Below, piece by piece: positions 50,603 to 60,396 of a stretch of 64,000 nucleotides of DNA (the first letter of the stretch is position 1; each line of letters begins with the position of its first letter). The stretch spans positions 1,798,001-1,862,000 of the forward strand of contig NZ_LT629742.1 in assembly GCF_900104895.1 (NCBI RefSeq), read 5' to 3'. The translations under genes were made by a program, and so were the position numbers. The notes below the pieces were generated by a model. The model ran no database searches and was not told where the DNA came from. It saw only the letters and a program-made list of their open reading frames with translations. The stretch comes from Microterricola viridarii. Its GTDB lineage: Bacteria > Actinomycetota > Actinomycetes > Actinomycetales > Microbacteriaceae.

Positions 50603-52264
50603 ATGAGATTGAAGCCATCGTTGGTGGCCGTCGGATTGGCGGCCGCTCTCGTGTTGACCGGATGTGCGGCGGGGGCGGGCGGCCAGGAAGGCTCGGCCAG
50701 CTCTGCATCCCTGACGATCGCCAAGCCGGACGGGGCCATCGCCACGGAGTCGAACAACCCCTGGGTCGGCGACTCCTCCGGCCTGAAGCTCGGCTACATC
50801 AACGCGATCCTCGAGCCCCTCGGTATCGTCAACCTGATCGACCCGAGCGCGGACGTCAAGCCCTGGCTCGCCTCTGAGATCGTCTGGGCCGACGACTACA
50901 AGTCGGTCGTGCTCACCGCCCGCGACGGCGTCAAGTGGAACGACGGCGAGGACTTCAGCGCCGACGACATCGCGTTCACCTTCAACCTCTTCATGTCCAA
51001 CCCCGAACTCGACACGGCCGCACTCGGCCTGACCGATGTCGCTGTGGACGGCAACACGGTGACCCTGTCGTTCGAGAACGCGATGTTCGTCAAGCAGGAC
51101 AAGGTTCTGCACAAGCAGATCGTGCCCGAGCACATCTGGAAGGATGTCGCAGACCCGGCCACCTTCGAGAACCCGGAGCCCGTCGGCACCGGCCCGTACG
51201 TGTTGGAGAGCTTCAGCACCCAGAGCGTCGAGCTCACGGCTCGCGATGACTACTGGGGCGGCGAGCTCGCCGTGCCGACCCTGTACTACGTCTCCTACAA
51301 CGACAACACGGCGCTGACCACCGCCCTCGCCAATGGCGACGCGGACTGGGCGCAGGCCTTCATCCCGAACGTGCAGTCGGCGTTCATCGACAAGGACCCG
51401 GAGCACAACGTGTTCTGGGCCGCCGCGGGCCTCGGCATCGACGCGATGTTCGTCAACACGCAGACCAAGCCGTTTAACGACCTCGCATTCCGCCAGGCCG
51501 TGAACCTCGTGGTCGACCGGGAGAACCACGTGCAGATCGCGCGTGAGGGCAGCGTTCCGCTGCTCAGCTCCGTCACCGGCCTGCCGACCCCGGCCGGCGA
51601 CGCGTTCATCTCGTCCCAGTTCGCCGGCAAGGAGCTCTCCGTCGACGTCGACGCAGCCAAGGCCGTGCTGACGAAGGCTGGCTACACCTGGAACGGCGAG
51701 ACGCTGGTCGACCCGAGCGGCGAGACCGTCACCTTCACGATCGAGGTGCCGCAGGGCTGGAACGACTACGTCACGGGCATCAGCCTGATCGCGGACTCCG
51801 TGCGCGCGCTCGGCGTCGAGGCCACCGTCAACACCCCGGATGCCGACACGTGGTGGGCGGCGAAGGGCAACGGCGACTTCCAGGCGATCCTGCACTGGAC
51901 CGACACCGGGGCAACCCCGTACGACCTCTACAGCGACATCATGGATGGCCGCTGGCTCCTGCCGATCGGCGAGAGCGCCAACTTCAACTTCGGCCGCTTC
52001 GACAACGCCGAGGCGACCGCAGCCCTGGCGGAGTACGCCAACGCAACCGACGCTGACACCCGCGCGGCCGCGCTGGAGACGGTGCAGAGCATCTTCGTCG
52101 ACCAGGTCCCGGCCATGCCGCTCGGCACCCGGCCGTTCATCGCCTCGTACAACACTCGCAACTTCGAGGGTTGGCCGGGCGAGGAGAACCCGTACATCCC
52201 GGCCGACCCGACCCAGCCGACGGCCGTGCTGATCCTGACCGAGCTGACCGCAGCCGGCAAGTAG
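50603..52264 (+). CDS. Oligopeptide/oligosaccharide ABC substrate-binding lipoprotein (family 5)
   Basis: This 553-residue protein has a lipoprotein signal (VAVGLAAALVLTGC) and the family 5 fold: DVKPWLASEIVWADDYKSVV, ARDGVKWNDGEDFSADDIAF, and FRQAVNLVVDREN. It binds substrate outside the cell for the Dpp/Opp-type permeases encoded downstream. Because the operon ends with a beta-glucosidase, the ligand is more likely a beta-glucoside or oligosaccharide than a peptide. A hairpin after the gene probably raises its level above the rest of the operon. Confidence 0.92.
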   Translation: MRLKPSLVAVGLAAALVLTGCAAGAGGQEGSASSASLTIAKPDGAIATESNNPWVGDSSGLKLGYINAILEPLGIVNLIDPSADVKPWLASEIVWADDYKSVVLTARDGVKWNDGEDFSADDIAFTFNLFMSNPELDTAALGLTDVAVDGNTVTLSFENAMFVKQDKVLHKQIVPEHIWKDVADPATFENPEPVGTGPYVLESFSTQSVELTARDDYWGGELAVPTLYYVSYNDNTALTTALANGDADWAQAFIPNVQSAFIDKDPEHNVFWAAAGLGIDAMFVNTQTKPFNDLAFRQAVNLVVDRENHVQIAREGSVPLLSSVTGLPTPAGDAFISSQFAGKELSVDVDAAKAVLTKAGYTWNGETLVDPSGETVTFTIEVPQGWNDYVTGISLIADSVRALGVEATVNTPDADTWWAAKGNGDFQAILHWTDTGATPYDLYSDIMDGRWLLPIGESANFNFGRFDNAEATAALAEYANATDADTRAAALETVQSIFVDQVPAMPLGTRPFIASYNTRNFEGWPGEENPYIPADPTQPTAVLILTELTAAGK

Positions 52265-52300
52265 GGTCCGGACGTACTCAGCGCTCCGTCTTCGGAGCCT

Positions 52301-52332
52301 CGGGGGTGGGGCAGCCCAGGCCGCCCCACCCC
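52301..52332 (+). terminator. Intercistronic hairpin after the binding-protein gene
   Basis: GGGGGTGGGGC pairs exactly with GCCCCACCCCC around a 10-base loop, 36 bp after the stop and 36 bp before the ATPase gene. No U-run follows. It probably acts as a partial terminator or an mRNA-end stabiliser. Confidence 0.65.
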
Positions 52333-52367
52333 CGTGCACTCGCACCCCAGAGAAGTGGAATTGAGCA

Positions 52368-53240
52368 GTGACTAGCCAGAAATTGCTGACGGTCTCGAAC
52401 TTCAGCGTGACCTACGACGTCGACCCGCCTGTGCAGGCGGTGCGTGATGTGTCGATCGAATTGGAACGCGGGGAGATCCTCGGCCTGGCCGGGGAGTCCG
52501 GCTGCGGCAAGACCACACTCGCCTACGGCATCCAGCGGCTGCTCAAGCCGCCCGCCGTGATCACCGGCGGTTCCGCGATCTTCCACGACAGCTCCGGCGA
52601 GGACATCGACCTGAACGCCCTGAGCGACAGCCAGATCCAGGCGTTCCGCTGGGACAAGGCGTCCATGGTCTTCCAGGGGGCGATGAACGCCCTGAACCCG
52701 GTCATGAACGTCGGCAAGCAGCTCGGCGACGTCTTCACGACCCACCGCCCGCGGATGTCGCGCTCAGAGCGCATCGAGGAGTGCGGCAAGCTCCTCGACA
52801 TCGTCGGGGTCGGCCGCGACCGGTTGCGCTCCTTCCCGCACGAGCTCTCCGGCGGCATGCGCCAGCGGGTGATGATCGCCATGGCCCTCGCCCTCAAACC
52901 GCAACTGATGATCATGGACGAGCCGACGACGGCCCTGGACGTGCTGGTCCAGCGGGAGATCCTCCAGCAGATCTCCGAGTTGCGCCGCGTGTTCGGCTTC
53001 TCCGTGATCTTCATCACCCACGACCTCCCGCTGCTGTTGGAGATCTCCGACCGGATCGCGGTGATGCGCGAGGGGCGCATCGTCGAGATCAACACCGCGG
53101 CGAACATCTACCACGACCCCCAAGACGAGTACACCCGCAAGCTGCTCGCCTCCTTCCCCAGCCTGACCGGGGAGCGCGGGGACTTCGTGCGCGGTGCCCG
53201 CGGGAACCAGATCGAGAAGCAGAGCGAGATGGCGCTATGA
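52368..53240 (+). CDS. ABC transporter ATPase, DppD/OppD type
   Basis: This 290-residue protein starts at GTG 52368. Walker A LAGESGCGKTTLAYGIQRLL, Q loop MVFQGAMNALNPVMNV, signature LSGGMRQRVMIAMALA, Walker B LMIMDEPTTALDVLVQ and VIFITHDLP are all intact. It energises the permeases encoded downstream together with the second ATPase. Its stop overlaps that gene's ATG (ATGA). Confidence 0.93.
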   Translation: MTSQKLLTVSNFSVTYDVDPPVQAVRDVSIELERGEILGLAGESGCGKTTLAYGIQRLLKPPAVITGGSAIFHDSSGEDIDLNALSDSQIQAFRWDKASMVFQGAMNALNPVMNVGKQLGDVFTTHRPRMSRSERIEECGKLLDIVGVGRDRLRSFPHELSGGMRQRVMIAMALALKPQLMIMDEPTTALDVLVQREILQQISELRRVFGFSVIFITHDLPLLLEISDRIAVMREGRIVEINTAANIYHDPQDEYTRKLLASFPSLTGERGDFVRGARGNQIEKQSEMAL

Positions 53241-54049
53241 CGACGCTGGAATTCAAGAACGTCAGCAAGCGCTACCGCGTGCGCGGCTCGGGCGAGATGC
53301 TCGCGCTGGATGACGTGAGCTTCACGCTCCGCTCCGGCCAGACGCTCGCCCTCGTCGGGCAGAGCGGCAGCGGCAAGTCGACCATCGCGAAGATCCTCAC
53401 CCAGCTGGAGCGCGCCTCCAGCGGGCAGATCCTGCTGGACGGCAAGCCGATCCCACGCGGCGGGCGCGCACTGCGCAGCTACCGCCAGCAGGTGCGCATG
53501 GTCTTCCAAGACCCGTTCGCCTCGCTGAACCCGTACCACACCATCCGCCACCACATCGAGCGCCCGCTGCTGCTCGACAAGGTCGTCCCGCGTGCCGACG
53601 TCGAGGACGAGGTGCTCCGCCTGCTGGAGCGGGTGCGGCTCGACCCGGAACAGACCATCGACCGCCGCCCGCACGAGCTCTCCGGCGGCCAGCGCCAGCG
53701 CGTGGCCATCGCCAGGGCGCTCGCGTCCCGGCCGTCTCTGCTCATCGCCGACGAGCCCGTCTCCATGCTCGACGTGTCGATCCGGCTCGGCGTGCTGAAC
53801 CTGCTGGCCGACCTGCAACGCGAGTCGAACCTCGGCGTGCTCTACATCACCCATGACCTGGCGACGGCCCGGCACTTCAGCGACGAGATCATGGTGCTCA
53901 ACCACGGCGTCGTGGTGGAGCGCGGGCCAGCCGACGACGTCATCCTGCACCCGCAGAACGAATACACCCGCGCGCTGCGCGATGCCTCGCCCGACCCAGA
54001 GAAGCACTTCGGTGCCCTGGGCTCCCCGACCACGTCCGCCAGGAGCTGA
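53237..54049 (+). CDS. ABC transporter ATPase, DppF/OppF type
   Basis: This 270-residue protein starts at ATG 53237 inside the previous stop. It has Walker A LVGQSGSGKSTIAKIL, Q loop MVFQDPFASLNPYHTI, signature [16 protein letters not shown], Walker B LLIADEPVSMLDVSIR and YITHDLATAR. The first permease gene begins four bases after its stop. Confidence 0.93.
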   Translation: MTTLEFKNVSKRYRVRGSGEMLALDDVSFTLRSGQTLALVGQSGSGKSTIAKILTQLERASSGQILLDGKPIPRGGRALRSYRQQVRMVFQDPFASLNPYHTIRHHIERPLLLDKVVPRADVEDEVLRLLERVRLDPEQTIDRRPHELSGGQRQRVAIARALASRPSLLIADEPVSMLDVSIRLGVLNLLADLQRESNLGVLYITHDLATARHFSDEIMVLNHGVVVERGPADDVILHPQNEYTRALRDASPDPEKHFGALGSPTTSARS

Positions 54050-54052
54050 TCC

Positions 54053-55036
54053 GTGATTTTCCTGCTTCGCCGCATTGCGTTCTACCTCTTCACCGCGTGG
54101 GCCGCGATCACCATCAACTTCTTCCTGCCGCGGATGATGAAGGGAGACCCGATCTCCGCCTATCTGCAGAAGAACCAGGGCAAGATCAGCCCGGATGCGA
54201 TCGAGTCGCTGACCACCCTGTTCGGCCTCGACTCCGACCGCTCACTGTGGGAGCAGTACATCGACTACTGGCAGCTGCTCTTCAGCGGCGACCTCGGCCG
54301 GTCCTTCTCCCGCGGGCTCGCACCGGTCACCGACGTCATCGCCTCTGCTCTGCCGTGGACGGTTGGCCTCGTCGGCATCGCCACGATCCTCTCCTTCCTC
54401 ATCGGTACCTCCATCGGGGCGTACATCGGCTGGCGCCGGGGGAGCAGGGCCGACCTCGTCGTCCCGTTCGCCACCTTCTTCTCCACCGTTCCGTACTTCT
54501 GGATGGGCCTGATCGCGATCGCGGTGTTCTCCTCCGCCCTCGGCTGGTTCCCGGCCTCGCACGCCTACGGCAAGGGAACGCGGCCCGGCTTCACCCCCGA
54601 GTTCATCGGCGAGGTGATCGCCCACGGGACGCTCCCCGCGCTCACGATCGTGGTCGCCTCACTGGGCGGCTGGATCCTCGGCATGCGCAACATGATGGTG
54701 ACCGTTCTCGACGAGGACTACGTGACGGTGGCCCAGGCCAAGGGCCTGAAGCCCCGCCGCGTGCTTGTCAACTACGCGGCCCGCAACGCCATGCTCCCGC
54801 AGCTGTCGAGCTTCGCCCTCTCACTGGGGTTCATCGTCGCCGGCACCATCGTGATGGAGCTGGTCTTCTCCTACCCGGGCGTCGGCAAGCTCTTGCTCGA
54901 TGCGACGACGGCCAAGGACTACCCGTTGATGCAGGGGCTGTTCCTCGTCATCACGCTGACGGTGCTCGTGGCCAACATCCTCGCCGACATCGCCTACGCG
55001 GCACTCGACCCACGCACACGCCAGATGGAGGCCTAG
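54053..55036 (+). CDS. ABC transporter permease, DppB/OppB type
   Basis: This 327-residue protein starts at GTG 54053 and has six hydrophobic helices. The N-terminus [20 protein letters not shown] is typical of DppB. The EAA-type coupling loop [20 protein letters not shown] and the [10 protein letters not shown] segment are present. It forms half of the membrane channel. Confidence 0.93.
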   Translation: MIFLLRRIAFYLFTAWAAITINFFLPRMMKGDPISAYLQKNQGKISPDAIESLTTLFGLDSDRSLWEQYIDYWQLLFSGDLGRSFSRGLAPVTDVIASALPWTVGLVGIATILSFLIGTSIGAYIGWRRGSRADLVVPFATFFSTVPYFWMGLIAIAVFSSALGWFPASHAYGKGTRPGFTPEFIGEVIAHGTLPALTIVVASLGGWILGMRNMMVTVLDEDYVTVAQAKGLKPRRVLVNYAARNAMLPQLSSFALSLGFIVAGTIVMELVFSYPGVGKLLLDATTAKDYPLMQGLFLVITLTVLVANILADIAYAALDPRTRQMEA

Positions 55037-55039
55037 GCC

Positions 55040-56056
55040 ATGACCTTCCCCACCACCGCACTGAACGCGGTCACGCCCCCCGCCAAGAAACCCCAGACGC
55101 GCCGCGCGGGCTGGTCGAAGCTCACCCAGTCCTTTGCGATGTTCCGCAACGGCAAGTCGATCACCGGCCTGGCGATCCTCGGCTTCTTCGTTCTCGTCGC
55201 CGTGTTCAGCGATGTCATCGCGCCCTACGGGCCGCTGGACAAGGACTTCACGGCTCTCCGCCAGCCGCCCTCCCTCACCCACCTGCTCGGCACCACCCAC
55301 ATGGGCGAGGATGTGCTGAGCCAGCTCATCTACGGCACCCGCGGAGTGCTGGTCGTCGGCTTCCTGGCCGGCATCATCGCCACCGTGATCGCGGTCGCGA
55401 TCGGTGTGACGGCGGGGTACGTCTCCGGCGTGCGCAGCGAGTCCCTCTCCGCGCTCACCAACGTGTTCCTGGTGCTGCCCGGCCTGCCGCTCATCATCAT
55501 CATCGCCTCGCAGTACGACAACCCGAGCCTGCTGCTGATCTCCGCGGTGCTGGCGATCACCGGCTGGGCGTGGGGGGCGCGCGTGCTGCGGGCGCAGACG
55601 ATGTCGCTGCGCAACCGCGACTTCATCCAGGCCGCCCGCGCCAACGGGGAGCCGCTGCACCGCATCATCCTCGTCGAGATGCTGCCGAACCTCACCGCCA
55701 TCATCGCCTCCAGCTTCGTCGGCACCGTCACGGCCGCCGTGCTCGGCCTGACCACACTCGCCTTCATCGGCGTCATCCCGATCACCAACCTCAACTGGGG
55801 CACGATCCTGTTCTGGGCGCAGCAGAACGGCGCGTTCCCCGACTTCTGGTGGTGGTACATCCCCGCCGGTCTCTGCATCGCGGTGCTCGGCATGGCCCTG
55901 TCCCTGATCAACTTCGGCATCGACGAGTACGTGAACCCGCGGCTGCGCTCGGCCGGCGAGCGGGCGCGCGCGCTCCGCAAGAAGGGCGTGAAGTTCACCG
56001 ACAGCGTCACCGCGGTGCGGACGCCGTCCGCTGCGGAGCCAGCCCGCACCGAGTAG
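55040..56056 (+). CDS. ABC transporter permease, DppC/OppC type
   Basis: This 338-residue protein starts at ATG 55040 with a long cytoplasmic N-terminus, then GLAILGFFVLVAVFSDVIAP. The short motif LGTTHMGEDVLSQLIYGTR is typical of DppC, and the coupling loop is RDFIQAARANGEPLHRIILV. It pairs with the DppB-type permease, three bases upstream. Confidence 0.93.
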   Translation: MTFPTTALNAVTPPAKKPQTRRAGWSKLTQSFAMFRNGKSITGLAILGFFVLVAVFSDVIAPYGPLDKDFTALRQPPSLTHLLGTTHMGEDVLSQLIYGTRGVLVVGFLAGIIATVIAVAIGVTAGYVSGVRSESLSALTNVFLVLPGLPLIIIIASQYDNPSLLLISAVLAITGWAWGARVLRAQTMSLRNRDFIQAARANGEPLHRIILVEMLPNLTAIIASSFVGTVTAAVLGLTTLAFIGVIPITNLNWGTILFWAQQNGAFPDFWWWYIPAGLCIAVLGMALSLINFGIDEYVNPRLRSAGERARALRKKGVKFTDSVTAVRTPSAAEPARTE

Positions 56057-56156
56057 CACCGCACCCACCGCCTCATTAGACCGGCCAGCGCAGAGCGGCC
56101 GAAGAACGACCTCGCGCCCAGCACATGAGCCGCGCGCGAGAACTAGGAGACTGACC

Positions 56157-58439
56157 GTGAGCACCGACTCGCACTACCTCGACCACACGCTTCCCACCGC
56201 CGCACGGGTCGCCGACCTGCTCGGCAGGATGAGCGTCGAAGACAAAGTCGGCCAGATGCTGCAACTGGACGCGCGGGACGACCTCGCCGACCAGGTGCTG
56301 CAGAAGCACGTCGGCTCCATCCTGCACGCCTCACCGGAGCGTGTGATCGAGGCGCACGCGCTCACCGCGCGCACCCCGCTCGGCATTCCGCTGCTCGTGG
56401 CGGAGGACTGCATCCACGGCCACTCATTCTGGGGCGGGGCGACCATCTTCCCCACCCAGCTCGGGATGGCCGCCTCCTGGGACGCCGAGCTCGTCGAGCG
56501 CGTCGCGCGGGCGACGGCGGTCGAGGTCGCGGCCACGGGCATCCATTGGACCTTCTCTCCCGTGCTCTGCATCGCCCGCGACCTGCGCTGGGGCCGGATC
56601 AACGAGACCTTCGGCGAGGACCCGTTCCTGATCGGCGAGCTGGCCTCCGCCATGGTGAGGGGATACCAGGGCGACGGGCTCGCCGACCCGACCGCGATTC
56701 TCGCCACGGCCAAGCACTTCGCCGGCTACTCGGAGACCCAGGGCGGGCGGGACGCCAGCGAGGCGGACATCTCGCGGCGGAAGCTGCGCTCCTGGTTCCT
56801 GCCGCCGTTCGAGCGCGTCGCCCGGGAGGGCTGCAGCACCTTCATGCTCGGCTACCAGAGCACCGACGGTGTGCCGATCACCGTCAACGACTGGCTCCTG
56901 AACGACGTGCTGCGCGGGGAGTGGGGCTATACCGGAACGCTCGTCACCGACTGGGACAACGTCGGCCGGATGGTGTGGGAGCAGCAGGTGCAGCCGGACT
57001 ACGCGCACGCGGCCGCCGCGGCCGTCAAGGCCGGCAACGACATGATCATGACCACGCCCCGGTTCTTCGAGGGAGCGCTGGAGGCCATCGAGAGCGGCCT
57101 GTTGCAGGAGGGCGACCTGGACGCTGCGGTCTCGCGCATCCTCACCCTGAAGTTCGAGCTCGGCCTGTTCGAGAACCCCCGGCACCCGGACGCCGCGCGC
57201 CAGCAGGCGGTCATCGGCAGTGCCCCGCACGCGGAGTTGAACCTCGAGGTCGCCCGACGCTCGCTGGTGCTGCTGCGAAACGACGGCATCCTGCCGCTGG
57301 ATGGCGGCCTCGCCGCCGCCGACGGGCGCGCCGTCGGCACGGGCCCGGCGCGTCGCATCGCCGTGATCGGCCCGGTCGCCGACGACGCACAGAACCAGCT
57401 CGGAGACTGGGCAGGCAACTCGGGCCAGGCCGGCTGGCTGCCGGACGGCCACCCGCGCGAGATGATCACGACCGTGCTCGACGGGCTGCGCCGCTTCGTA
57501 CCGCAGGACTGGGCCGTGAGCCACGCGCGCGGTGCCGACATCCTCGAGCTCGCGGTCGACCCGGAAGGCGAGTTCTTCCCCGACGGCCAGCCGCGCCCGC
57601 AGGTCGTCATCCCGGCCGAACCCGATCAGGCCATGATCGACGAGGCCGTGCGGGCGGCCCGGGACTCCGACGTGATCGTCGCCGTCGTCGGCGACCACAT
57701 GGAACTCGTCGGCGAGGGACGCTCGACCGCGACGCTGGAGCTGATCGGCGGCCAGATCGCCCTGCTGGACGCGCTCGCCGCGACGGGCACGCCGATGGTC
57801 GTGGTGCTGCTGGCATCCAAGCCGCTCGTCCTGCCGCCCTCCGCGCTGGACGCCGCCGCGCTCCTCTGGGTGGCAAGCCCCGGCATGCAGGGCGGTCGGG
57901 CAATCGCCGAGTTGATCCTCGGACTGATCGAACCCTCCGGGCGCCTGCCGATCTCCTTCGCTCGTCACGTCGGGCAGCAGCCCACGTACTACAACCAGAT
58001 CCGCGGGCAGCACGGCAGCCGCTACGCCGACCTCACCCAGGCCCCGGCGTTCGTGTTCGGCGACGGGCTCTCCTACACCGAGGTGGAGTACTCCGGGCTG
58101 CGGGTGCTCCACGACGAGCTGGCGCCCGGCGACGTCGTGCGGGCCGAGCTGGAGCTCCGCAACACCGGCTCGCGGCCGGCGCGGGAGACCGTGCAGCTCT
58201 ACGTCAGCGACACGGTGACCTCCGTCAGCTGGGCAGACAAGGAGCTGAAGGCCTTCCGGAACGTCGAGCTGGCGCCGGGTGAGTCCCGGACGGTCGCCTT
58301 CTCGCTGCCCGTCGCGGAGTGCACCATCGTCGACGCGGCCGGCGAGCGCATCATCGAGGCCGGCCGGTTCGAGCTGCTGGTGGGGCCGTCCTCGCGGTCG
58401 GAGTCGCTGCTGCGGGCGCCGTTCACCGTCGTGGCCTAG
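56157..58439 (+). CDS. GH3 beta-glucosidase
   Basis: This 760-residue protein starts at GTG 56157, has no signal peptide and is probably cytoplasmic. The GH3 N-terminal barrel has EDCIHGHSFWGGATIFPTQL, KHFAGYSETQGGRDASEADI and the nucleophile region LVTDWDNVGRMVW. The C-terminal GH3 domain (LVLLRNDGILPLDG, VIVAVVGDHMELVGEGRST) and a fibronectin-like end (GDVVRAELELRNTGSRPARE) follow. It would hydrolyse imported beta-glucosides. It closes the transporter operon 100 bp after the last permease gene. Confidence 0.93.
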   Translation: MSTDSHYLDHTLPTAARVADLLGRMSVEDKVGQMLQLDARDDLADQVLQKHVGSILHASPERVIEAHALTARTPLGIPLLVAEDCIHGHSFWGGATIFPTQLGMAASWDAELVERVARATAVEVAATGIHWTFSPVLCIARDLRWGRINETFGEDPFLIGELASAMVRGYQGDGLADPTAILATAKHFAGYSETQGGRDASEADISRRKLRSWFLPPFERVAREGCSTFMLGYQSTDGVPITVNDWLLNDVLRGEWGYTGTLVTDWDNVGRMVWEQQVQPDYAHAAAAAVKAGNDMIMTTPRFFEGALEAIESGLLQEGDLDAAVSRILTLKFELGLFENPRHPDAARQQAVIGSAPHAELNLEVARRSLVLLRNDGILPLDGGLAAADGRAVGTGPARRIAVIGPVADDAQNQLGDWAGNSGQAGWLPDGHPREMITTVLDGLRRFVPQDWAVSHARGADILELAVDPEGEFFPDGQPRPQVVIPAEPDQAMIDEAVRAARDSDVIVAVVGDHMELVGEGRSTATLELIGGQIALLDALAATGTPMVVVLLASKPLVLPPSALDAAALLWVASPGMQGGRAIAELILGLIEPSGRLPISFARHVGQQPTYYNQIRGQHGSRYADLTQAPAFVFGDGLSYTEVEYSGLRVLHDELAPGDVVRAELELRNTGSRPARETVQLYVSDTVTSVSWADKELKAFRNVELAPGESRTVAFSLPVAECTIVDAAGERIIEAGRFELLVGPSSRSESLLRAPFTVVA

Positions 58440-58494
58440 TCGGTGGGCCGTCGTAAGGTGGTGACCGACGGCGTTCAAACGGTGAGGAGTCAGC

Positions 58495-59427
58495 ATGACC
58501 GGCATCCAGATGGGGCAGTACCCGCCCGCGCAGTTCCTGATCGCGCATCTCAGCGACACGCACTTCCTGGGCGCGGATGCCGCCGGCAGCCCCCGGCCGC
58601 TCTACGGCCGGGTCGACACGGACAGCCAGGCCGCGGCCGCGATGCGCAGGCTCCGCGGCCTGGGGGTGCCGCTGGACGCGATCGTCGTCACCGGTGACAT
58701 CGCCGACCTTGCGGAGGACGCCGCCTACCGGCGGGTGCGCGCGCTGGTCGAGCCCGTCGCGGAGGAGCTCGGCGCCGCGCTCGTCTGGGTGATGGGCAAC
58801 CACGACGAGCGGTCGGCGTTCCGCCGCGAACTCCTGCGTGCGGCTCCATCCGCCGGGGACGCGCCGGTCGACAGCGTCGACGACGTCCGCGGGCTGCGCA
58901 TCATCACCCTGGACAGCACCGTGCCCGGCTACCACCACGGCGAGATCACCCCCGAACAGCTGGGCTGGCTGCGCGGCGTGCTGGCGACGCCCGCCCCGCA
59001 CGGCAGCATCCTGGCCCTGCACCACCCGCCGATCCCGACGCCGCTCGCGGCGATGACTGTGCTCGAGCTGCAGCAGCAACAGGCGCTCGCCGACGTCATC
59101 CGGGGCAGCGACGTCCGCGCCATCCTGGCCGGCCATCTGCACTACTCCAGCACCAGCCTGTTCGCCGGCGTCCCCGTCTCCGTCGCGGCGGCCACCTGTT
59201 ACACGATGGATGTCGCGGCCGCCGACCGGGAGCTCGTCGGCGTCAACGGCGGGCAGTCGATGAATCTCGTGCACGTGTACGCCGACCGGGTGGTGCACTC
59301 CGTCGTGCCGCTCGCCGAGGCACCGGTCGTGACCCACTTCGAGGCCGGCTTCCTCGCGCGTCTCGAGGCGCTCGACGACGCCGGGCGCCGGGAGCTCTTC
59401 TCCCGGAAGACCGCCGAGCAGCCGTGA
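58495..59427 (+). CDS. Calcineurin-like metallophosphoesterase (CpdA-like)
   Basis: This 310-residue protein shows IAHLSDTHF, IVVTGDIADLAE, VMGNHDERSAFR, LALHHPPIP and ILAGHLHYSS, the full set of class III phosphodiesterase motifs. Such enzymes cleave cyclic nucleotides or phosphodiesters. Its stop overlaps the xerC start (GTGA), so the two are co-translated. Confidence 0.9.
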   Translation: MTGIQMGQYPPAQFLIAHLSDTHFLGADAAGSPRPLYGRVDTDSQAAAAMRRLRGLGVPLDAIVVTGDIADLAEDAAYRRVRALVEPVAEELGAALVWVMGNHDERSAFRRELLRAAPSAGDAPVDSVDDVRGLRIITLDSTVPGYHHGEITPEQLGWLRGVLATPAPHGSILALHHPPIPTPLAAMTVLELQQQQALADVIRGSDVRAILAGHLHYSSTSLFAGVPVSVAAATCYTMDVAAADRELVGVNGGQSMNLVHVYADRVVHSVVPLAEAPVVTHFEAGFLARLEALDDAGRRELFSRKTAEQP

Positions 59428-60341
59428 GCGCCCCCTTTGACGAGGCGATCGAGCAGTTCGCGCTCTACCTGCGGGTGGAGCGCGGCTTCTCGCCCAACAC
59501 CGAGCGGGCCTACCGACAGGACCTCCGCTCGCTCGCGAGCTTTGCCGAGGCGCGCGGTGCCGCCGGGCCGGAGGGAGTCGACCTCGCGCTGCTGCGGGAC
59601 TGGCTCTGGGTCGGCACCGAGGCGGGGCTCGCCCGCGCCAGCATCGCCCGCCGCGCCGCATCCGCCCGCGGCTTCACCGCGTGGCTGACCCGCACCGGCC
59701 GGGTCGAGAACGACCTCGGACTGCGGCTGCGCGCGCCGAAGCCCGGCCGCGCCCTGCCGCGGGTCCTCGCCCAGCCGCAGATGAGCGACCTCCTGGGCGG
59801 TCTGACCGCGCGGGCCGCGGAGGGCGAGCCGCAGGCCCTGCGCGACCTGGCCCTGATCGAACTGCTCTACGCCTCCGCGCTGCGCGTCTCCGAGCTCGTC
59901 GCCCTCGACGTGGACGCGCTGGACCTGGACCGGCTCACGGTGCGGGCGCTCGGCAAGGGCAACAAGGAACGGGTGGTGCCGTTCGGCGTTCCCGCGCTCT
60001 CCGCCCTCGTCGACTACCTGCGCCGCGGCCGCCCGGCGCTGCTGCCGGGGGAGGCGCCCGCCCCGCGGGCGCTCTTCCTCGGCGCCCGGGGCGGCCGGCT
60101 CGGCACCCGGGCCGTGCACACCCTCGTCGCCCGGCTCCTCGCCGATGTGCCTGGCGCGGGCCCGGCCGGCCCGCACGCCCTGCGGCACACCGCCGCGACC
60201 CACCTGCTGGACGGCGGCGCCGACCTCCGCGCCGTGCAAGAGCTGCTCGGTCACGCCAGCCTCGGCACGACCCAGATCTACACACACGTCTCGACAGAGC
60301 GGCTGCGCGAGAGCTACCGGACGGCACACCCGCGCGCCTGA
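59424..60341 (+). CDS. xerC: Tyrosine recombinase XerC
   Basis: This 305-residue protein starts at GTG 59424. The N-terminal core-binding domain (FALYLRVERGFSPNTERAYR) precedes a catalytic domain with Arg in YASALRVSELVALDVDALDL, Lys in GKGNKERVVPFG, HALRHTAATHLLDGGADLRA and LLGHASLGTTQIYTHVS, including the nucleophile Tyr. It resolves chromosome dimers at dif. Its place between dprA and rpsB is the usual actinobacterial one. Confidence 0.95.
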   Translation: MSAPFDEAIEQFALYLRVERGFSPNTERAYRQDLRSLASFAEARGAAGPEGVDLALLRDWLWVGTEAGLARASIARRAASARGFTAWLTRTGRVENDLGLRLRAPKPGRALPRVLAQPQMSDLLGGLTARAAEGEPQALRDLALIELLYASALRVSELVALDVDALDLDRLTVRALGKGNKERVVPFGVPALSALVDYLRRGRPALLPGEAPAPRALFLGARGGRLGTRAVHTLVARLLADVPGAGPAGPHALRHTAATHLLDGGADLRAVQELLGHASLGTTQIYTHVSTERLRESYRTAHPRA

Positions 60342-60396
60342 GCACCTGGTCTCGGCCACAACCGCCAGGGGTTGCCGGGGGTCGTAGAGTGACCGG

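Noticed and set aside
50337-50603. 88-codon frame before the binding-protein gene
   Set aside because: No family resemblance, and it lies in the divergent control region with a probable operator just upstream.
53108-58559. Several long minus-strand open frames (up to 711 residues) across the ABC transporter and GH3 genes
   Set aside because: They mirror well-identified genes and read as low-complexity His/Asp/Gly/Arg sequence, typical antisense shadows in high-GC DNA.
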